Counted from the stretch's first letter, positions 8,909-18,420 are shown. The stretch is 64,000 nt of DNA from Sulfurimonas sp. (GCA_021732045.1 JAKFWK010000001.1:122795-186794); one strand, 5' to 3'. Program-made: numbers and translations. The notes: generated from the sequence alone by a model not told the origin.

Positions 8909-8922
8909 TAGGCAAAGCCACT
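8891..8922. repeat. Palindromic element between napA and napG
   Basis: Outer arms agtgg (8891-8895) and ccact (8918-8922) enclose an inner hairpin gtgcg-ctt-cgcac (8896-8908) and a small ggc-aaa-gcc. It is GC-rich against its surroundings. It could be an intercistronic processing or stability hairpin that sets napA against napGH levels, or a small mobile REP-like element. I saw no second copy in this window. Confidence 0.5.
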
Positions 8923-8941
8923 TATCCTTTATTTATAGTTG

Positions 8942-11764
8942 TTATGCTTTGTAAATTTTTACAGCACATTTTTTAAAGTCTGTCTGTTTTGACATTGGAC
9001 AAGTTGCATCTAAACAAACTTTGTTGATAAATACATTTTCGTCAAACCAAGGAACAAACACTAAGCCTCTTGGAGGTCTGTTTCTACCACGAGTCTCAAC
9101 TCTAGCTTTAACTTTACCACGGCGAGATTCAACCCAGCATAAACCACCCTGTTTAAGATCTTTTTTCTTAGCATCTTCGGGGTGCATATAACACAATGCT
9201 TCAGGTACTGCACGGAAAAGTTCAGGCACACGCATAGTCATAGTTCCTGAGTGCCAGTGCTCTAAAACACGACCAGTACATAACCATGTATCGTAGTGTG
9301 CATCTGGCATTTCTGGTGGATCCATGTATGGACGAGCAAAGATTTTAGCTTTATTTTCAAGTGATTTTTCTTTAGTATCTTTGTCTACGCCATGTAAATT
9401 ACCGCTTTTTAGTGATTTAGCGATTTTTCCATAGAATGCGTGAGTATCATTTGTACCTTTAGCTGCTTTTGCTGCATATGGGTCATACTTAGTATTAAAT
9501 CTCCAAGAAGTCTCTTTTCCATCAACAACAGGCCACTTAAGACCACGAACTTTATGGTACATATCAAATGGTGCAAGGTCATGACCATGTCCGCGAGTAA
9601 ATGACGCGTACTCTTCAAAAAGATATTTTTGAATAAAGAAACCATACCCTTTAAATACTTTTCCATCACTTCCAATAACATTTCTGCTATCACCGCTAGC
9701 TTCAGTATTGTCATATCCTCTTTGGATAGGGTCATTTTGATCAACTTTATAAGATTTAGCAATTTTGTTAGCAAATAGAATCTCAAACATTGTAGTGTTT
9801 TCGTTATAGCCCATAGCTTTTGCTTTTTCAATCATACTTGGAAGAGCGTCTTTTCTTGGACCAGATGGTGCATATCCGCCCCATACATCTTTAACCGTAA
9901 ATCTTTTTGAAAGCTCAACCCACTGCCATGAATCACTCATAGCATCTCCAACTGGAAGAACTTGTTGTCTCCAATGTTGTGTGCGGCGCTCAGCATTTCC
10001 ATAAGCTCCCCATTTCTCATAAATCATGGCAGAAGGTAAGATAAGGTCAGAAACTTTAGCTGATATACCAGGATATCCATCAGAAGTAACGATAAAGTTA
10101 TCCATCTCTCTAGCTGCTTTAATCCAGTGATGAGCACTTGCAGAATCTTGATAAGGATTACAAACATTTACCCATGCAAATTTGATTAATCCATCTTCAA
10201 TATCACGGTGAATTTTCATAATATGTTGAACACCTACAGGATTGATTGTTCCTTCTGGAACCATCCATTTGTTCTCAGTAGTTTTTCTATGTGCAGGATT
10301 TTCTATCATCATGTCGGCTGGAAGTCTATGAGTAAATGTACCAACTTCACGAGCAGTACCGCAAGCTGATGGTTGACCAGTTAGAGAAAATGCTCCAGAA
10401 CCAGGAACAGCTTGTTTATTAAGCATAAAGTGAACATTATAAGAGAGTGTGTTTACCCATGAACCGCGTGTATGTTGGTTCATACCCATTGTCCAGAAAG
10501 ATACAACTTTTCTACCTTTTTCAATGTAGAGGTTAGCTAATGTTTGAAGTTTTACTTTGAAATCTTCCATACTTTCATCAGGGTTACCTTTTACAATAGC
10601 TGCTGTATACTCAAGAGTGTATGGCTCTAATGATTTTTTATAATCTTCAAAAGAGATTTCCCAGTGACCAAGTGTTCCAGGAATATTTGTCATTGTATCG
10701 CCAGCTTTGTAACCATATGGCTCTAATGCAGGACCCTCTTTTTTAGAAACTACTTTCTTCATCTCTTTGCTGACAGTTTCCATCTCAAGAGCTGTGTATT
10801 TTCCATCTTTTACTGATTTTTCATCACTTCTTCTCATTCCATAGCCAATATTTACGGGACCAGCTGCGAAAATCATATGTTTTTTAACAAAATTCCAATC
10901 AATGATTTTCTCTGCATCATCTCTCATTACAATCTCTCTTGCAATGTAGTTCCATAAAGCCCCGTCAGTGTTTGGCGAGAAGATAATCTCAATATCAGCT
11001 AAATCAGAAGTTCTGTGAGTATAAGTTTGGATAGATATAACTTTTACTCTATCTGGCTTAGATAGTTTTCTGTCAGTTACACGAGTCCATAAAATAGGGT
11101 GCATCTCTGCCATATTTGAACCCCAAGATACGATTGTGTCGGTTAGTTCAATATCATCGTAGCAACCAGAAGGCTCATCAACACCAAAAGTCTGGTAAAA
11201 ACCAACAACGGCAGATGCCATACAATGTCTTGCATTTGGATCAAAAGCGTTTGAACGGAATCCAGCTTTCATCATCTTTTGTGCTGCATAACCTTCCATG
11301 ATAGTGTATTGCCCAGAAGCAAAAACTCCAACAGCCTCAGGTCCGCCATGTTTTAGTGCTTTTTTGATGTTAACTTCCATCTCATCAAAAGCTCTGCTCC
11401 AAGAAACAGGAGTAAACTTACCTTTTTTGTCAAATTTGCCATCAGCGCCAACTCTAAGTAGTGGTTGAGTCAATCTATCTGCACCGTACATAATCTTAGC
11501 ATTAAAGTAACCCTTAATACAGTTAAGACCACGGTTTACTGGTGCTGCAGGGTCTCCCTTAACAGCAACAATTTTACCATTTTTTGTTGCCATCATAATT
11601 CCACAACCTGTACCACAGAAACGACAAGCTGCCTTATCCCATCTCCAATCTCCTTCAGCTTTAGCTGCTGCTGCTTCAAGCTCAGCTGGTACGCTCATAC
11701 CGATAGCTGCCGCTGCAGATGCTGCTGCTGAACTTTTAAGAAATTCTCTTCTTGAAAGTGACAT
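8942..11764 (-). CDS. napA: Periplasmic nitrate reductase catalytic subunit NapA
   Basis: NapA reduces nitrate to nitrite in the periplasm with a Mo-bis-MGD cofactor and one 4Fe-4S cluster. The N-terminus is a twin-arginine signal ([11 protein letters not shown]). The cluster motif C-x2-C-x3-C (CRFCGTGC, near residue 47) is completed by the cysteine in GLNCIKGYF. The segment ARHCMASAV supplies the Mo-ligand cysteine. The C-terminal part is the molydopterin-dinucleotide-binding domain ([14 protein letters not shown]). The length of 940 residues is typical of epsilonproteobacterial NapA. It is the first gene of the operon, with ctaggaga as Shine-Dalgarno. NapD, NapF and NapL are not visible and may lie beyond the contig end. 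Confidence 0.97.
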   Translation of the reverse strand: MSLSRREFLKSSAAASAAAAIGMSVPAELEAAAAKAEGDWRWDKAACRFCGTGCGIMMATKNGKIVAVKGDPAAPVNRGLNCIKGYFNAKIMYGADRLTQPLLRVGADGKFDKKGKFTPVSWSRAFDEMEVNIKKALKHGGPEAVGVFASGQYTIMEGYAAQKMMKAGFRSNAFDPNARHCMASAVVGFYQTFGVDEPSGCYDDIELTDTIVSWGSNMAEMHPILWTRVTDRKLSKPDRVKVISIQTYTHRTSDLADIEIIFSPNTDGALWNYIAREIVMRDDAEKIIDWNFVKKHMIFAAGPVNIGYGMRRSDEKSVKDGKYTALEMETVSKEMKKVVSKKEGPALEPYGYKAGDTMTNIPGTLGHWEISFEDYKKSLEPYTLEYTAAIVKGNPDESMEDFKVKLQTLANLYIEKGRKVVSFWTMGMNQHTRGSWVNTLSYNVHFMLNKQAVPGSGAFSLTGQPSACGTAREVGTFTHRLPADMMIENPAHRKTTENKWMVPEGTINPVGVQHIMKIHRDIEDGLIKFAWVNVCNPYQDSASAHHWIKAAREMDNFIVTSDGYPGISAKVSDLILPSAMIYEKWGAYGNAERRTQHWRQQVLPVGDAMSDSWQWVELSKRFTVKDVWGGYAPSGPRKDALPSMIEKAKAMGYNENTTMFEILFANKIAKSYKVDQNDPIQRGYDNTEASGDSRNVIGSDGKVFKGYGFFIQKYLFEEYASFTRGHGHDLAPFDMYHKVRGLKWPVVDGKETSWRFNTKYDPYAAKAAKGTNDTHAFYGKIAKSLKSGNLHGVDKDTKEKSLENKAKIFARPYMDPPEMPDAHYDTWLCTGRVLEHWHSGTMTMRVPELFRAVPEALCYMHPEDAKKKDLKQGGLCWVESRRGKVKARVETRGRNRPPRGLVFVPWFDENVFINKVCLDATCPMSKQTDFKKCAVKIYKA

Positions 11765-12018
11765 TTTTTCTCCTAGTTGATAATTTTAAAATAGAATTAA
11801 AAATTAAATCTATTTCATTTTTTTTATTAATGTGTCCATTAACGGCTAAATATTATCACTTTAAGCTTTAAATTTCTTTAGTAAACATTAGTTTTAAAGT
11901 TAAGTTATACTTTATTTTAAAAAATTGTAGATATAAGTAACACTTAGAATTTTCATCATTGTTTGGTATGGTTACTCAGTTTTTATTTATAAACCGTAAT
12001 TATCATTCCTTGCATAAA

Positions 12019-12045
12019 TATTTGTAATTATGATGATTACAAATA
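12019..12045. promoter_or_regulatory. Perfect 10-bp inverted repeat, possible operator
   Basis: The arms tatttgtaat (12019-12028) and attacaaata (12036-12045) are exact reverse complements with a 7-base spacer. This is the dyad shape bound by dimeric helix-turn-helix regulators. It lies about 255 bases upstream of napA and 455 upstream of the transporter. The arms do not match the FNR/CRP core TTGAT-N4-ATCAA, so I name no regulator. Confidence 0.4.
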
Positions 12046-12468
12046 AATTTTATTCTCTTATATAGTATTTTATAATTTATTAAATACGATAAAATATTAT
12101 ATGTAAAACCATTTAAAATGGCTATTTAAGGCGAATTTATTATAAATATTTTTTTATTATTATTATCTTTTTTGTATCTGTTATTTTAGGTTGAATACAT
12201 AATTTTTTAATTCAATCCGATTGCTAATAATCTATTTTCTAAAATAAAATAATTTTATAAAATTTGTACTACTAAAAATAAGAATTTATTTTAGTAAAAT
12301 ATTAAGTTTTACTTGATTTTTTATATGGTTTATGTATCTTTCTTTGGTGTGAAATGGCTAAAAATAGCCTTTAACTTAATTATAGCTTTGTCTGTATCTT
12401 TGTAAAAGATTCTAAAAAATCAGACAAACAAATATCTATAAAAACATCTATCATCACAAAATAGTTTG

Positions 12469-12474
12469 TATAAT
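12469..12474 (+). promoter_or_regulatory. Putative -10 element of the EamA transporter gene
   Basis: TATAAT lies 26 bases before the start codon, inside tttgtataattag. The position suits a short leader. No -35 is obvious. Confidence 0.4.
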
Positions 12475-12500
12475 TAGTTTAAAAATAGAGAGTTAAATAA

Positions 12501-13388
12501 ATGAACAACAGAGAAAATCAAATGCGTTATTTTATACTTATGATAGTTGCTATGCTTTTTTGGGGAACTTCATGGACGGCTGGAAAAGTTGCAGCGGCGC
12601 ATTCTCATGCTGAAGTTGCGGCTTTTTGGCGGTATGGCATCTCATTTATGGCTCTTTTGCCTGTTGTTTGGTATCTTAAAACTCCACTTAAATCAGATAA
12701 AATAGGGTATATTTATATGCTTATTGCTGGGCTTTTGACCTCACTTTTTAACTATCTCTTTTTTGCAGGACTGGCTCACGGTGCAGCTGGATATGGTGGA
12801 ACTATGGTTACCTCTCTCGCGCCAATATTTACATATTTGATGTCTATTACCATTTTAGGCACTAAAGTGACAAGCAGACAAGTTATAGCGCTTTTTATTG
12901 GTATTTTTGGAGCGCTGATTTTGCTACGCATACCATTTGAAGGTTTTGCATTTTTAAATGTAGAGAGCTCATACTTTTTAGGATGCGCTGCTGTTTGGGC
13001 ACTAGTTACTATCTTTTCTCAAAAGGCCTCATCCCGAACAAATCCTATGTTTTACTCGCTTGTAGTTTTTGGCATAACAGGCTTTACAAATATGATATTC
13101 GCACTCCCATACCATCCATTTGATTTTGGCTCTTATGACGCTATTTTTTGGGAAAATATCACCTTTATAGGCGTAATCCCAGGGGCTTTTGCCACCACGC
13201 TTTACTTTATCTCAGCCGCAAAGATAGGAGCACACAAAACGGGCGTTTTTATGTTTATAGTCCCCATCGGCGCTATCGCTTCAAGCTGGTTTGTTTACGG
13301 TGAAAACCTAGCGGTCTCAACGCTTATAGGGTGTCTACTTGCCTTTGTGGCGGTTGTGCTTTTTAATATGAAGAAGAGTAAAAAGTAA
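12501..13388 (+). CDS. EamA/DMT-family inner-membrane transporter
   Basis: This is a drug/metabolite transporter superfamily protein of 295 residues with about ten hydrophobic segments arranged as two EamA halves (about residues 8-138 and 155-290). The N-terminal FWGTSWTAGKVA and the mid-protein LAHGAAGYGGTMVTSLAPIFTYL are typical of the family. Substrates of these carriers range from amino acids to purines and cannot be read from sequence. It stands alone, divergent from nap across a long gap, with a degraded gene downstream. Confidence 0.88.
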   Translation: MNNRENQMRYFILMIVAMLFWGTSWTAGKVAAAHSHAEVAAFWRYGISFMALLPVVWYLKTPLKSDKIGYIYMLIAGLLTSLFNYLFFAGLAHGAAGYGGTMVTSLAPIFTYLMSITILGTKVTSRQVIALFIGIFGALILLRIPFEGFAFLNVESSYFLGCAAVWALVTIFSQKASSRTNPMFYSLVVFGITGFTNMIFALPYHPFDFGSYDAIFWENITFIGVIPGAFATTLYFISAAKIGAHKTGVFMFIVPIGAIASSWFVYGENLAVSTLIGCLLAFVAVVLFNMKKSKK

Positions 13389-13579
13389 GTAAAATTCAAA
13401 TATCTTCTATTGCTCTTAATATCTTGAATGAAAATGTGTACGAAATTAACAAACATATAAATAACATTTTACGCTCTTTTTGGCATAGTAAAGTATGTCG
13501 ATTTGTCATATTTTTAAATAAATTTTAATTTTATTGATATGGTGTTAAAAAGCAAAAAATTGCTTCCACAAAATATGAG

Positions 13580-13696
13580 ATGCTCATGGAAAAAAATTTG
13601 CAAAATAGAGAATTTATAGACTTTGTAAAAAATATTAAACAGAAGATATATGGTGCAAAATCAAAAGCGATACTCTTGGCAAACAGGATGATTTAA
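13580..13696 (+). pseudogene. Possible 5' remnant of a DUF1016 (YhcG-like) gene
   Basis: A 38-codon ORF contains REFIDFVKNIKQKIYGAK, which resembles the N-terminal start of DUF1016/YhcG PDDEXK-type proteins (pattern: Phe, then IKQKI, then Ala/Lys). It then stops at once. If the resemblance is real this is a scar of a lost defence-type gene. It could also be chance coding. The bases before it, 13389-13579, hold nothing I can name. Confidence 0.3.
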
Positions 13697-14205
13697 AATA
13701 TCACTAGATTATGAGAAAAAATCACTAAGTGGTGATCAAAAAAAGATACTTTCGCTCATTGGCGGAGTTGTCACACTTCTTTTGCTAAACGCTCCATTTG
13801 ACTCTTTTTGGAGTGGACTTGGGCTAAACGAGAGTGTTATTTTACTAATTGCTGGGCTTTTGCTTTTTGCTCCACCTTTTTTCTATCCTTGATTGGATGG
13901 AGGATAAAGGCAAGGTTCCTTTTAGAGTTATGTTCCTTTTTGGTGCAGGATTTTCAATTGCCGCTGCTTTTAGCTCGAGTGGTTTAGCAAATGAAGTGAC
14001 TTCTTATCTTCTGGCTTTAACTAACCTACCTGCTATATTTGTCTTTATCTCTATCGCAATTCTTGTGACTTTTACAACCGAGATAATTTCAAATACTGCC
14101 CTAATCTTTGTGATGCTCCCAATCATCTATACTCTCTCAATTCAAGCCAACATGGATACAGAGCTGTTTTTTGTAGTGATAATTGCTAAATTTTTTTGGA
14201 GATAG
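13692..14205 (+). pseudogene. Frameshifted internal fragment of a DASS (SLC13) anion:Na+ symporter
   Basis: One frame (from 13692) reads YEKKSLSGDQKKILSLIGG and on through hydrophobic helices to a stop near 13887. The next frame then continues with LDWMEDKGKVPFRVMFLFGAGFSIAAAFSSSG, the typical DASS core, and ends at 14205. The N-terminal half and the last helices are missing. A full family member has more than 400 residues. The frameshift lies in or near the T-rich run around 13870-13885. This is a decayed gene and no function remains. Confidence 0.72.
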
Positions 14206-14236
14206 TTTTTTAAAATTATCCCATAAACTTTTTAGA

Positions 14237-14242
14237 TAAAAT
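14237..14242 (+). promoter_or_regulatory. Putative -10 element upstream of the Dabb gene
   Basis: TAAAAT within tttagataaaatttc lies 20 bases before the start codon and matches the string seen upstream of aroQ. An aaagga Shine-Dalgarno follows. Confidence 0.4.
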
Positions 14243-14262
14243 TTCATAAAAAAGGATGAAAA

Positions 14263-14553
14263 ATGATTGTTCATATAGTTATGTTTAAGTTTCGTGATGA
14301 AAACAAAAATGCAAATCTTGCCAAAGTAACAAAAAAATTAAATGCTTTAGTCGCTCTTATCCCAGAGCTTAAAAAAATGGAGGTTGGTCTTAATTTTACT
14401 AACTCAGATAGAGCGTTTGATCTCTCTATTTACTCAACTTTTGAGACCGAATCAGATATGCAAACTTACGCTATTCATCCAGAGCATTTAAAAGTGGTAG
14501 AGCTTGTAAAAGCAGTGACGCTTGAGTCAAAAATAGTGGATTATATTTTATAA
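14263..14553 (+). CDS. Dabb (stress-responsive alpha/beta-barrel) domain protein
   Basis: This 96-residue single-domain protein has the Dabb pattern: MIVHIVMFKFRD at the start, a central VGLNFTNSDRAFDLSIYSTF, and the HPEHLKVVE segment. Such proteins form small dimeric barrels of the ferredoxin-like type and their roles are mostly unknown. It has its own Shine-Dalgarno (aaagga) and likely promoter. It ends four bases before the stop of the convergent histidine kinase gene. Confidence 0.88.
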   Translation: MIVHIVMFKFRDENKNANLAKVTKKLNALVALIPELKKMEVGLNFTNSDRAFDLSIYSTFETESDMQTYAIHPEHLKVVELVKAVTLESKIVDYIL

Positions 14554-14557
14554 AAAC

Positions 14558-15751
14558 TCAAACTAGACGCAGACAAAATATATTTTCTCCCTCTTCATGA
14601 GAATAGAGTAGTGAGAAGTTGTGTTTAGCAACTATCTTCTCTACTATGCTAAGACCTAGCCCAAACCCATCCCTTTGAGATAGCTCTTGCGTAAAGGGTT
14701 TTAGATAGTAATCGAGCTCTTTTGATAACTTTTTCCCTCTGTTGATAACGCAAATCTTCTTGGTTGAAATTTTAATAGCTATAGGCAGTACAGTTGCATA
14801 TTTCAGTGCATTATCTATAAGGTTTTTGAGTGCGACCGAGAGATAGTATAAGTCCGCTTCTATCTTAAAATCATCCTCTATTTCAATGGTTATGCTTGAT
14901 TCATCGTTTATGTAGAGTTTACTTAGTGCTTCTGTTACCAAAGTCTCTGCGCTAAATATTGAGAGATTTAGTTTTGTGGAGTTTAACTTCTCTAGCTCCA
15001 AGAGCTCATTTGTTAAAACCTCTAAATCTAAAAATATCTTTTGAAGAAGTTCTTTTTGGGATGCATTTTCTACTTTTTGGATAACGAACTTTCCCTTTGC
15101 TATTGGTGTTCTAAGTTCATGACCTATGTCTCTTAAGAGTTCTTCCCTGCTTTTTAAAAGTTCTCCCAAAGAGGTTGCCATTGAGTTTAGGGCATCTGAG
15201 AGCATTTGCATCTCGTCATTTGACTTTACTTCTATTTTATTATTGAAGTCTCCGTTAGAGAAATTCTTAATTCCTTTTGTGATTTTTTTAAGTGGAGCGA
15301 GCAGTTTTAAAAGATATAAAAAGATAAGCAAAAGGACAAAAGTATCTAAAAAAATAAGGATATTAAGTATCAACTTGTCGTTAATATTCTCCTCATTCGG
15401 TGTTTTTAGGTTGTAACTCTCATCAAGAAAATTTATCTCTATGATAAACTCATCTTCAAAAGACCCCTTTTTTATAGAGATAAAGCCAAAAGTGTGTTTT
15501 TCAAAGTAGAGAACTTCTCTCTTGCTTTCATCATCTTTATCAACTCTTACAAGATCGTATTTTTTGATGAGCTCTTCAACTCTATCGTTGTTGTCAATAT
15601 TTTGAAATATCTCATTAGCAATTTTTAGGTATTTTTCTTTTATAAGCTCATCCACTCTTTTGGAGTTAATGTTATCTATCCAAAATCCTATAACACTCAT
15701 AAGGATAAAGCTTGTTAAAAAAAGTATTGATATTTTTCTGAGGATTGACAT
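14558..15751 (-). CDS. Sensor histidine kinase (ArsS-like) of the cytochrome operon
   Basis: This membrane kinase of 397 residues has transmembrane segments near residues 5-24 and 130-152, which flank a periplasmic sensor of about 105 residues. A HAMP domain (about 153-205) follows, then the phospho-acceptor motif DIGHELRTPIAK near 210 and a HATPase domain with N-box (LIDNALKY) and G-box (DGFGLGLSIV). The form GHELRTPI resembles the Helicobacter ArsS group. The gene is the last of a six-gene minus-strand run and starts one base after the response regulator stop. It probably senses a periplasmic or redox signal for the upstream cytochrome genes. That role is inferred from context. Confidence 0.92.
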   Translation of the reverse strand: MSILRKISILFLTSFILMSVIGFWIDNINSKRVDELIKEKYLKIANEIFQNIDNNDRVEELIKKYDLVRVDKDDESKREVLYFEKHTFGFISIKKGSFEDEFIIEINFLDESYNLKTPNEENINDKLILNILIFLDTFVLLLIFLYLLKLLAPLKKITKGIKNFSNGDFNNKIEVKSNDEMQMLSDALNSMATSLGELLKSREELLRDIGHELRTPIAKGKFVIQKVENASQKELLQKIFLDLEVLTNELLELEKLNSTKLNLSIFSAETLVTEALSKLYINDESSITIEIEDDFKIEADLYYLSVALKNLIDNALKYATVLPIAIKISTKKICVINRGKKLSKELDYYLKPFTQELSQRDGFGLGLSIVEKIVAKHNFSLLYSHEEGENIFCLRLV

Positions 15752-15752
15752 G

Positions 15753-16418
15753 CTAGCTCACAAACTTATAACCGATGCCCCATACGGACTTGATGAACAG
15801 AGGCTCTTTTGAATCATCACCTATCTTGTTTCTTATGTTGCTTATGTGTGTATCGACTGTTCTGTTTTTTGTGTTTTCATCCAGCGAAGTCGCGTTTATG
15901 ATCTGCTCTCGTGAGGATATTTTGTTTATGTTTTCTACTAAAAAGAGAAATATCTCAAACTCTATTTTTGTAAAATCAATCGCGTAACCATCCAAAAGAA
16001 CCTCTCTGTTTGCTTTATCTATCAGAAACTCTCCAGCTCGTATCTTCGCATCTTGCGGCTTTTTTAGAATATGCTCTATCCGTAAAACAAGCTCTCGTGG
16101 CTCATAAGGCTTTGCCAAGTAGTCATCCGCTCCAAGATCAAAACCGTGTATTTTGTTTCCTATGTCTCCTCTTGCTGAAGAGATTATTATGGGGATACTG
16201 CTTATATTTTTTATCTTCTTTAGAACATCAAAACCGTCCATGTCAGGGAGCATTAGGTCCAGTATGACGATAGAGTAAGAGCCATTTTTCTCAAGCTCTT
16301 CTATGGCATCTTTGGGGTGAGCAAATGCGCTGCATATAAAGCCAAACTCTTTTAAATACTCTCCTATAAGTTCTTGCATCTGCAAGTCATCCTCGATAAG
16401 TAAAACTTTTTTATTCAA
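15753..16418 (-). CDS. OmpR-family response regulator of the cytochrome operon
   Basis: The 221 residues carry an N-terminal receiver domain with acidic pocket (LLIEDD), phospho-acceptor aspartate in VILDLMLPDMDG near residue 54 and conserved lysine in AKPYEPREL. A C-terminal winged helix of the OmpR type (NRTVDTHISNIRNKIG) follows. It overlaps the end of the CpxP-like gene by eight bases and is followed by its kinase. The linkage to cytochrome genes suggests that it controls this operon. Confidence 0.94.
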   Translation of the reverse strand: MNKKVLLIEDDLQMQELIGEYLKEFGFICSAFAHPKDAIEELEKNGSYSIVILDLMLPDMDGFDVLKKIKNISSIPIIISSARGDIGNKIHGFDLGADDYLAKPYEPRELVLRIEHILKKPQDAKIRAGEFLIDKANREVLLDGYAIDFTKIEFEIFLFLVENINKISSREQIINATSLDENTKNRTVDTHISNIRNKIGDDSKEPLFIKSVWGIGYKFVS

Positions 16419-16821
16419 CTCTCCACTCCCGTAAATAGTATGAAAAACTCTCTCTTTGCGATGGCGATAAGATAGAGTGAATTCTTTTTAAAGTCTTAAG
16501 TTCAAGAGTCGTAGCATCTTTTTGTATCTCTTTTACAATCTCTTCATACTTCTCTTTACTAAATTCATCTTCTCTCATTAGCTCTTGGAGTTTTTTTTCT
16601 CTTTTTTCTCTTTTTTTATTAAATTTTTCATAATCTTTCTTATACTCTAGAAGTATCTCTCTCATCTCTTTATATTGATTTTTGCCAAGGTTTAAGTATT
16701 CAAGATTTTTGTAAATGTGGTGTTTTTTCTCTTCATGCTCGTGTTTATAATTACCATCTCCATAAAGAGAAAATGATAAAAATAGACTACATAAAAGCGT
16801 TAATATCTTTAATTTTATCAT
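16411..16821 (-). CDS. CpxP/Spy-like small periplasmic protein
   Basis: A signal peptide (LKILTLLCSLFLSFSLYG) is followed by a charged, all-helical protein. It has two LTxxQ-like positions, LNLGKNQYKEM and LSPSQRESF, which mark the CpxP/Spy family of periplasmic chaperones and stress sensors. A His-rich stretch (HEHEEKKHH) just after the signal could bind metal. The ATG at 16821 is chosen, and a TTG at 16827 is possible. It lies between cytochrome genes and a two-component pair. In Cpx-type systems such a protein damps the kinase, so it is a likely accessory sensor here. The gene overlaps its upstream neighbour. Confidence 0.75.
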   Translation of the reverse strand: MIKLKILTLLCSLFLSFSLYGDGNYKHEHEEKKHHIYKNLEYLNLGKNQYKEMREILLEYKKDYEKFNKKREKREKKLQELMREDEFSKEKYEEIVKEIQKDATTLELKTLKRIHSILSPSQRESFSYYLREWRVE

Positions 16822-17902
16822 TTTCAATCAATCCTTTTTCTATATCACTATGACACGCTTTGCAGTTTGCTTTGCTCTTCACATCTTTATGTGCAAAAAC
16901 TTTTTTTGGTATATCTTTATGCTTTTTTTTCCAAAAATCACTCTGAGTTATTGCTATTATATCTTTATTTTTTATCGAATCTAAAACCTTGACGCTTACT
17001 TTTTGTGTTGAGGTCTCAGCGCTATTTCGTACCAAAAAGTCTAAAATATCTCTGTTATCTTTCTCGCTAAGTGAAGCATCATCTCCAAAATGATTCTCCA
17101 AACCACCCATCATAGTTACCCATGAAGTAGCTGGTAGCGTGTGTGGTGGATAGATGATATGGCAAGATGCACACTCTTTGACAAACAGTGGATTTAGCTT
17201 TTTATAATCAACGCTCATGTGTTTTGATGCAACAAGCGGATTGTTTTTTATGCTTATGTTAAAAATAAAAAAGACAACAAACAGAGCCAAAAATATTAGA
17301 GCAAAAAGTTTTTGAGCGATATTTAGCTTGATACTGTAATCCTCGCTCGTTACTTTAATACCGTTAAATATTGAACTTAGCGTTTTATGCGCTGGGTGAA
17401 GTACTCTATCGCTAAAAATGCCGAGCAGATGCACTGCGATAAGGGCAAGTAAGAGATTACTAAAGAACTCATGTATGTCTTTAAAGAGCTCCATTTTTTT
17501 GAAAAAAGTGCTATTTAGTGATGAGAGCAAACCTTTTCCCTCTTCAACACCAAGAGTTAAGATGCCTGTAAGTATGGTTAGAAAAACCACTATAAAAATC
17601 CCTATCATCACATAGGAGGCGATAGGGTTGTGCCCAATGTATTTCTGCTTAGAGCTAAAGATGTTTAACGCAAACTCTTTCGCATCTCTAAATGCGAGTG
17701 GAAAATCTTTAAATCTTGAGTATTTTGGACCAATGTAGCCCCAAAAAAATCTAAACACAAGTAGAATCAAAACTCCATAACCAATAAGCGCATGATAGTT
17801 TAGCAACTTGCCATCATCAGTTAAAAAAGCTAAAAGTATCAACCCCACAAAGAGCCAATGAAAGAGTCTTGAGGGAAGCGACCAGATGTAAGAGTTAAAC
17901 AT
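16787..17902 (-). CDS. Cytochrome b561-type membrane protein fused to a dihaem cytochrome c domain
   Basis: The N-terminal part (about residues 1-225) is a b561-type membrane cytochrome with four to five helices and likely haem-ligand histidines (SRLFHWLF, LNYHALIGYG, DIHEFFSN, AVHLLG). After a further hydrophobic segment comes a C-terminal domain with CASCH and CKACH, similar to the separate DHC protein encoded next door. The start at 17902 is preferred because aaggagaga lies directly upstream. An earlier in-frame ATG at 17926 overlaps the DHC gene. The protein would take electrons from the quinone pool and pass them to the periplasmic cytochromes. Confidence 0.85.
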   Translation of the reverse strand: MFNSYIWSLPSRLFHWLFVGLILLAFLTDDGKLLNYHALIGYGVLILLVFRFFWGYIGPKYSRFKDFPLAFRDAKEFALNIFSSKQKYIGHNPIASYVMIGIFIVVFLTILTGILTLGVEEGKGLLSSLNSTFFKKMELFKDIHEFFSNLLLALIAVHLLGIFSDRVLHPAHKTLSSIFNGIKVTSEDYSIKLNIAQKLFALIFLALFVVFFIFNISIKNNPLVASKHMSVDYKKLNPLFVKECASCHIIYPPHTLPATSWVTMMGGLENHFGDDASLSEKDNRDILDFLVRNSAETSTQKVSVKVLDSIKNKDIIAITQSDFWKKKHKDIPKKVFAHKDVKSKANCKACHSDIEKGLIENDKIKDINAFM

Positions 17903-17913
17903 TTTCTCTCCTT

Positions 17914-18420
17914 TTAATCTTTCCATTTGCCATAGTTAGGGATTAAAACATCACTCTCGCCATATATCCATTTTTGGGCAGTAGTATGACACGCTGTGCA
18001 GTTAAATATACCTTTAACCTCTTTTTGTGTAATCAAACTTGCCTTTATATCTCTATGCTTTTTAATGATATATGGAGTTTTTGATATAGACTCAGGGATC
18101 TCCCCTGCTCTTAAGCTGTCCACAATCTTAGCACTCCTTTTGTAGTTCATAAATTTCTCAGCACTATTGTTGTTCAAGTAGCGCGAAATAGAGAGATAAT
18201 CCTCTTCTTCCAAACTAGCATCTGAGCCAAAATGGTTGCTAAGATTTAACATCATCTTGTTCCAGGCTTTTGAGGGCAGAAGCCCTGGCTGATATGCAAA
18301 ATGACAAGAACCACACTCTTTTTTGTAGAGCTCATTTGTTACCGGAGCAACATCGCTTTTGTTAAAACTAGATGCAAAAACTGCACTTGTTAGTGCTACT
18401 GTTAAAATTAATGACTTCAT
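17914..18420 (-). CDS. Dihaem cytochrome c (DHC) family protein
   Basis: The 168-residue exported protein has a signal peptide (LILTVALTSAVFAS) and two haem c sites, CGSCH (residues 36-40) and CTACH near residue 145. The segment LPSKAWNKMM, then NHFGSDASL, is the DHC pattern and recurs in the C-terminal half of the next protein (LPATSWVTMM, NHFGDDASL). In several proteobacteria DHC is encoded with SHP and a b-type cytochrome and reduces SHP. The gene lies nine bases after the SHP-like gene. Confidence 0.88.
   Translation of the reverse strand: MKSLILTVALTSAVFASSFNKSDVAPVTNELYKKECGSCHFAYQPGLLPSKAWNKMMLNLSNHFGSDASLEEEDYLSISRYLNNNSAEKFMNYKRSAKIVDSLRAGEIPESISKTPYIIKKHRDIKASLITQKEVKGIFNCTACHTTAQKWIYGESDVLIPNYGKWKD

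Larger units (their letters stand above)
11765..12500. other. Long AT-rich control region between napA and the EamA transporter
   Basis: These 736 bases between divergent genes hold no credible ORF. They must carry the nap promoter (read leftwards) and the transporter promoter (read rightwards). Visible structure is a 10-bp inverted repeat at 12019-12045, a short ggcta-aaaa-tagcc hairpin at 12356-12369 and a TATAAT at 12469-12474. The length is unusual for a compact genome and could hide a small RNA. Confidence 0.6.
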
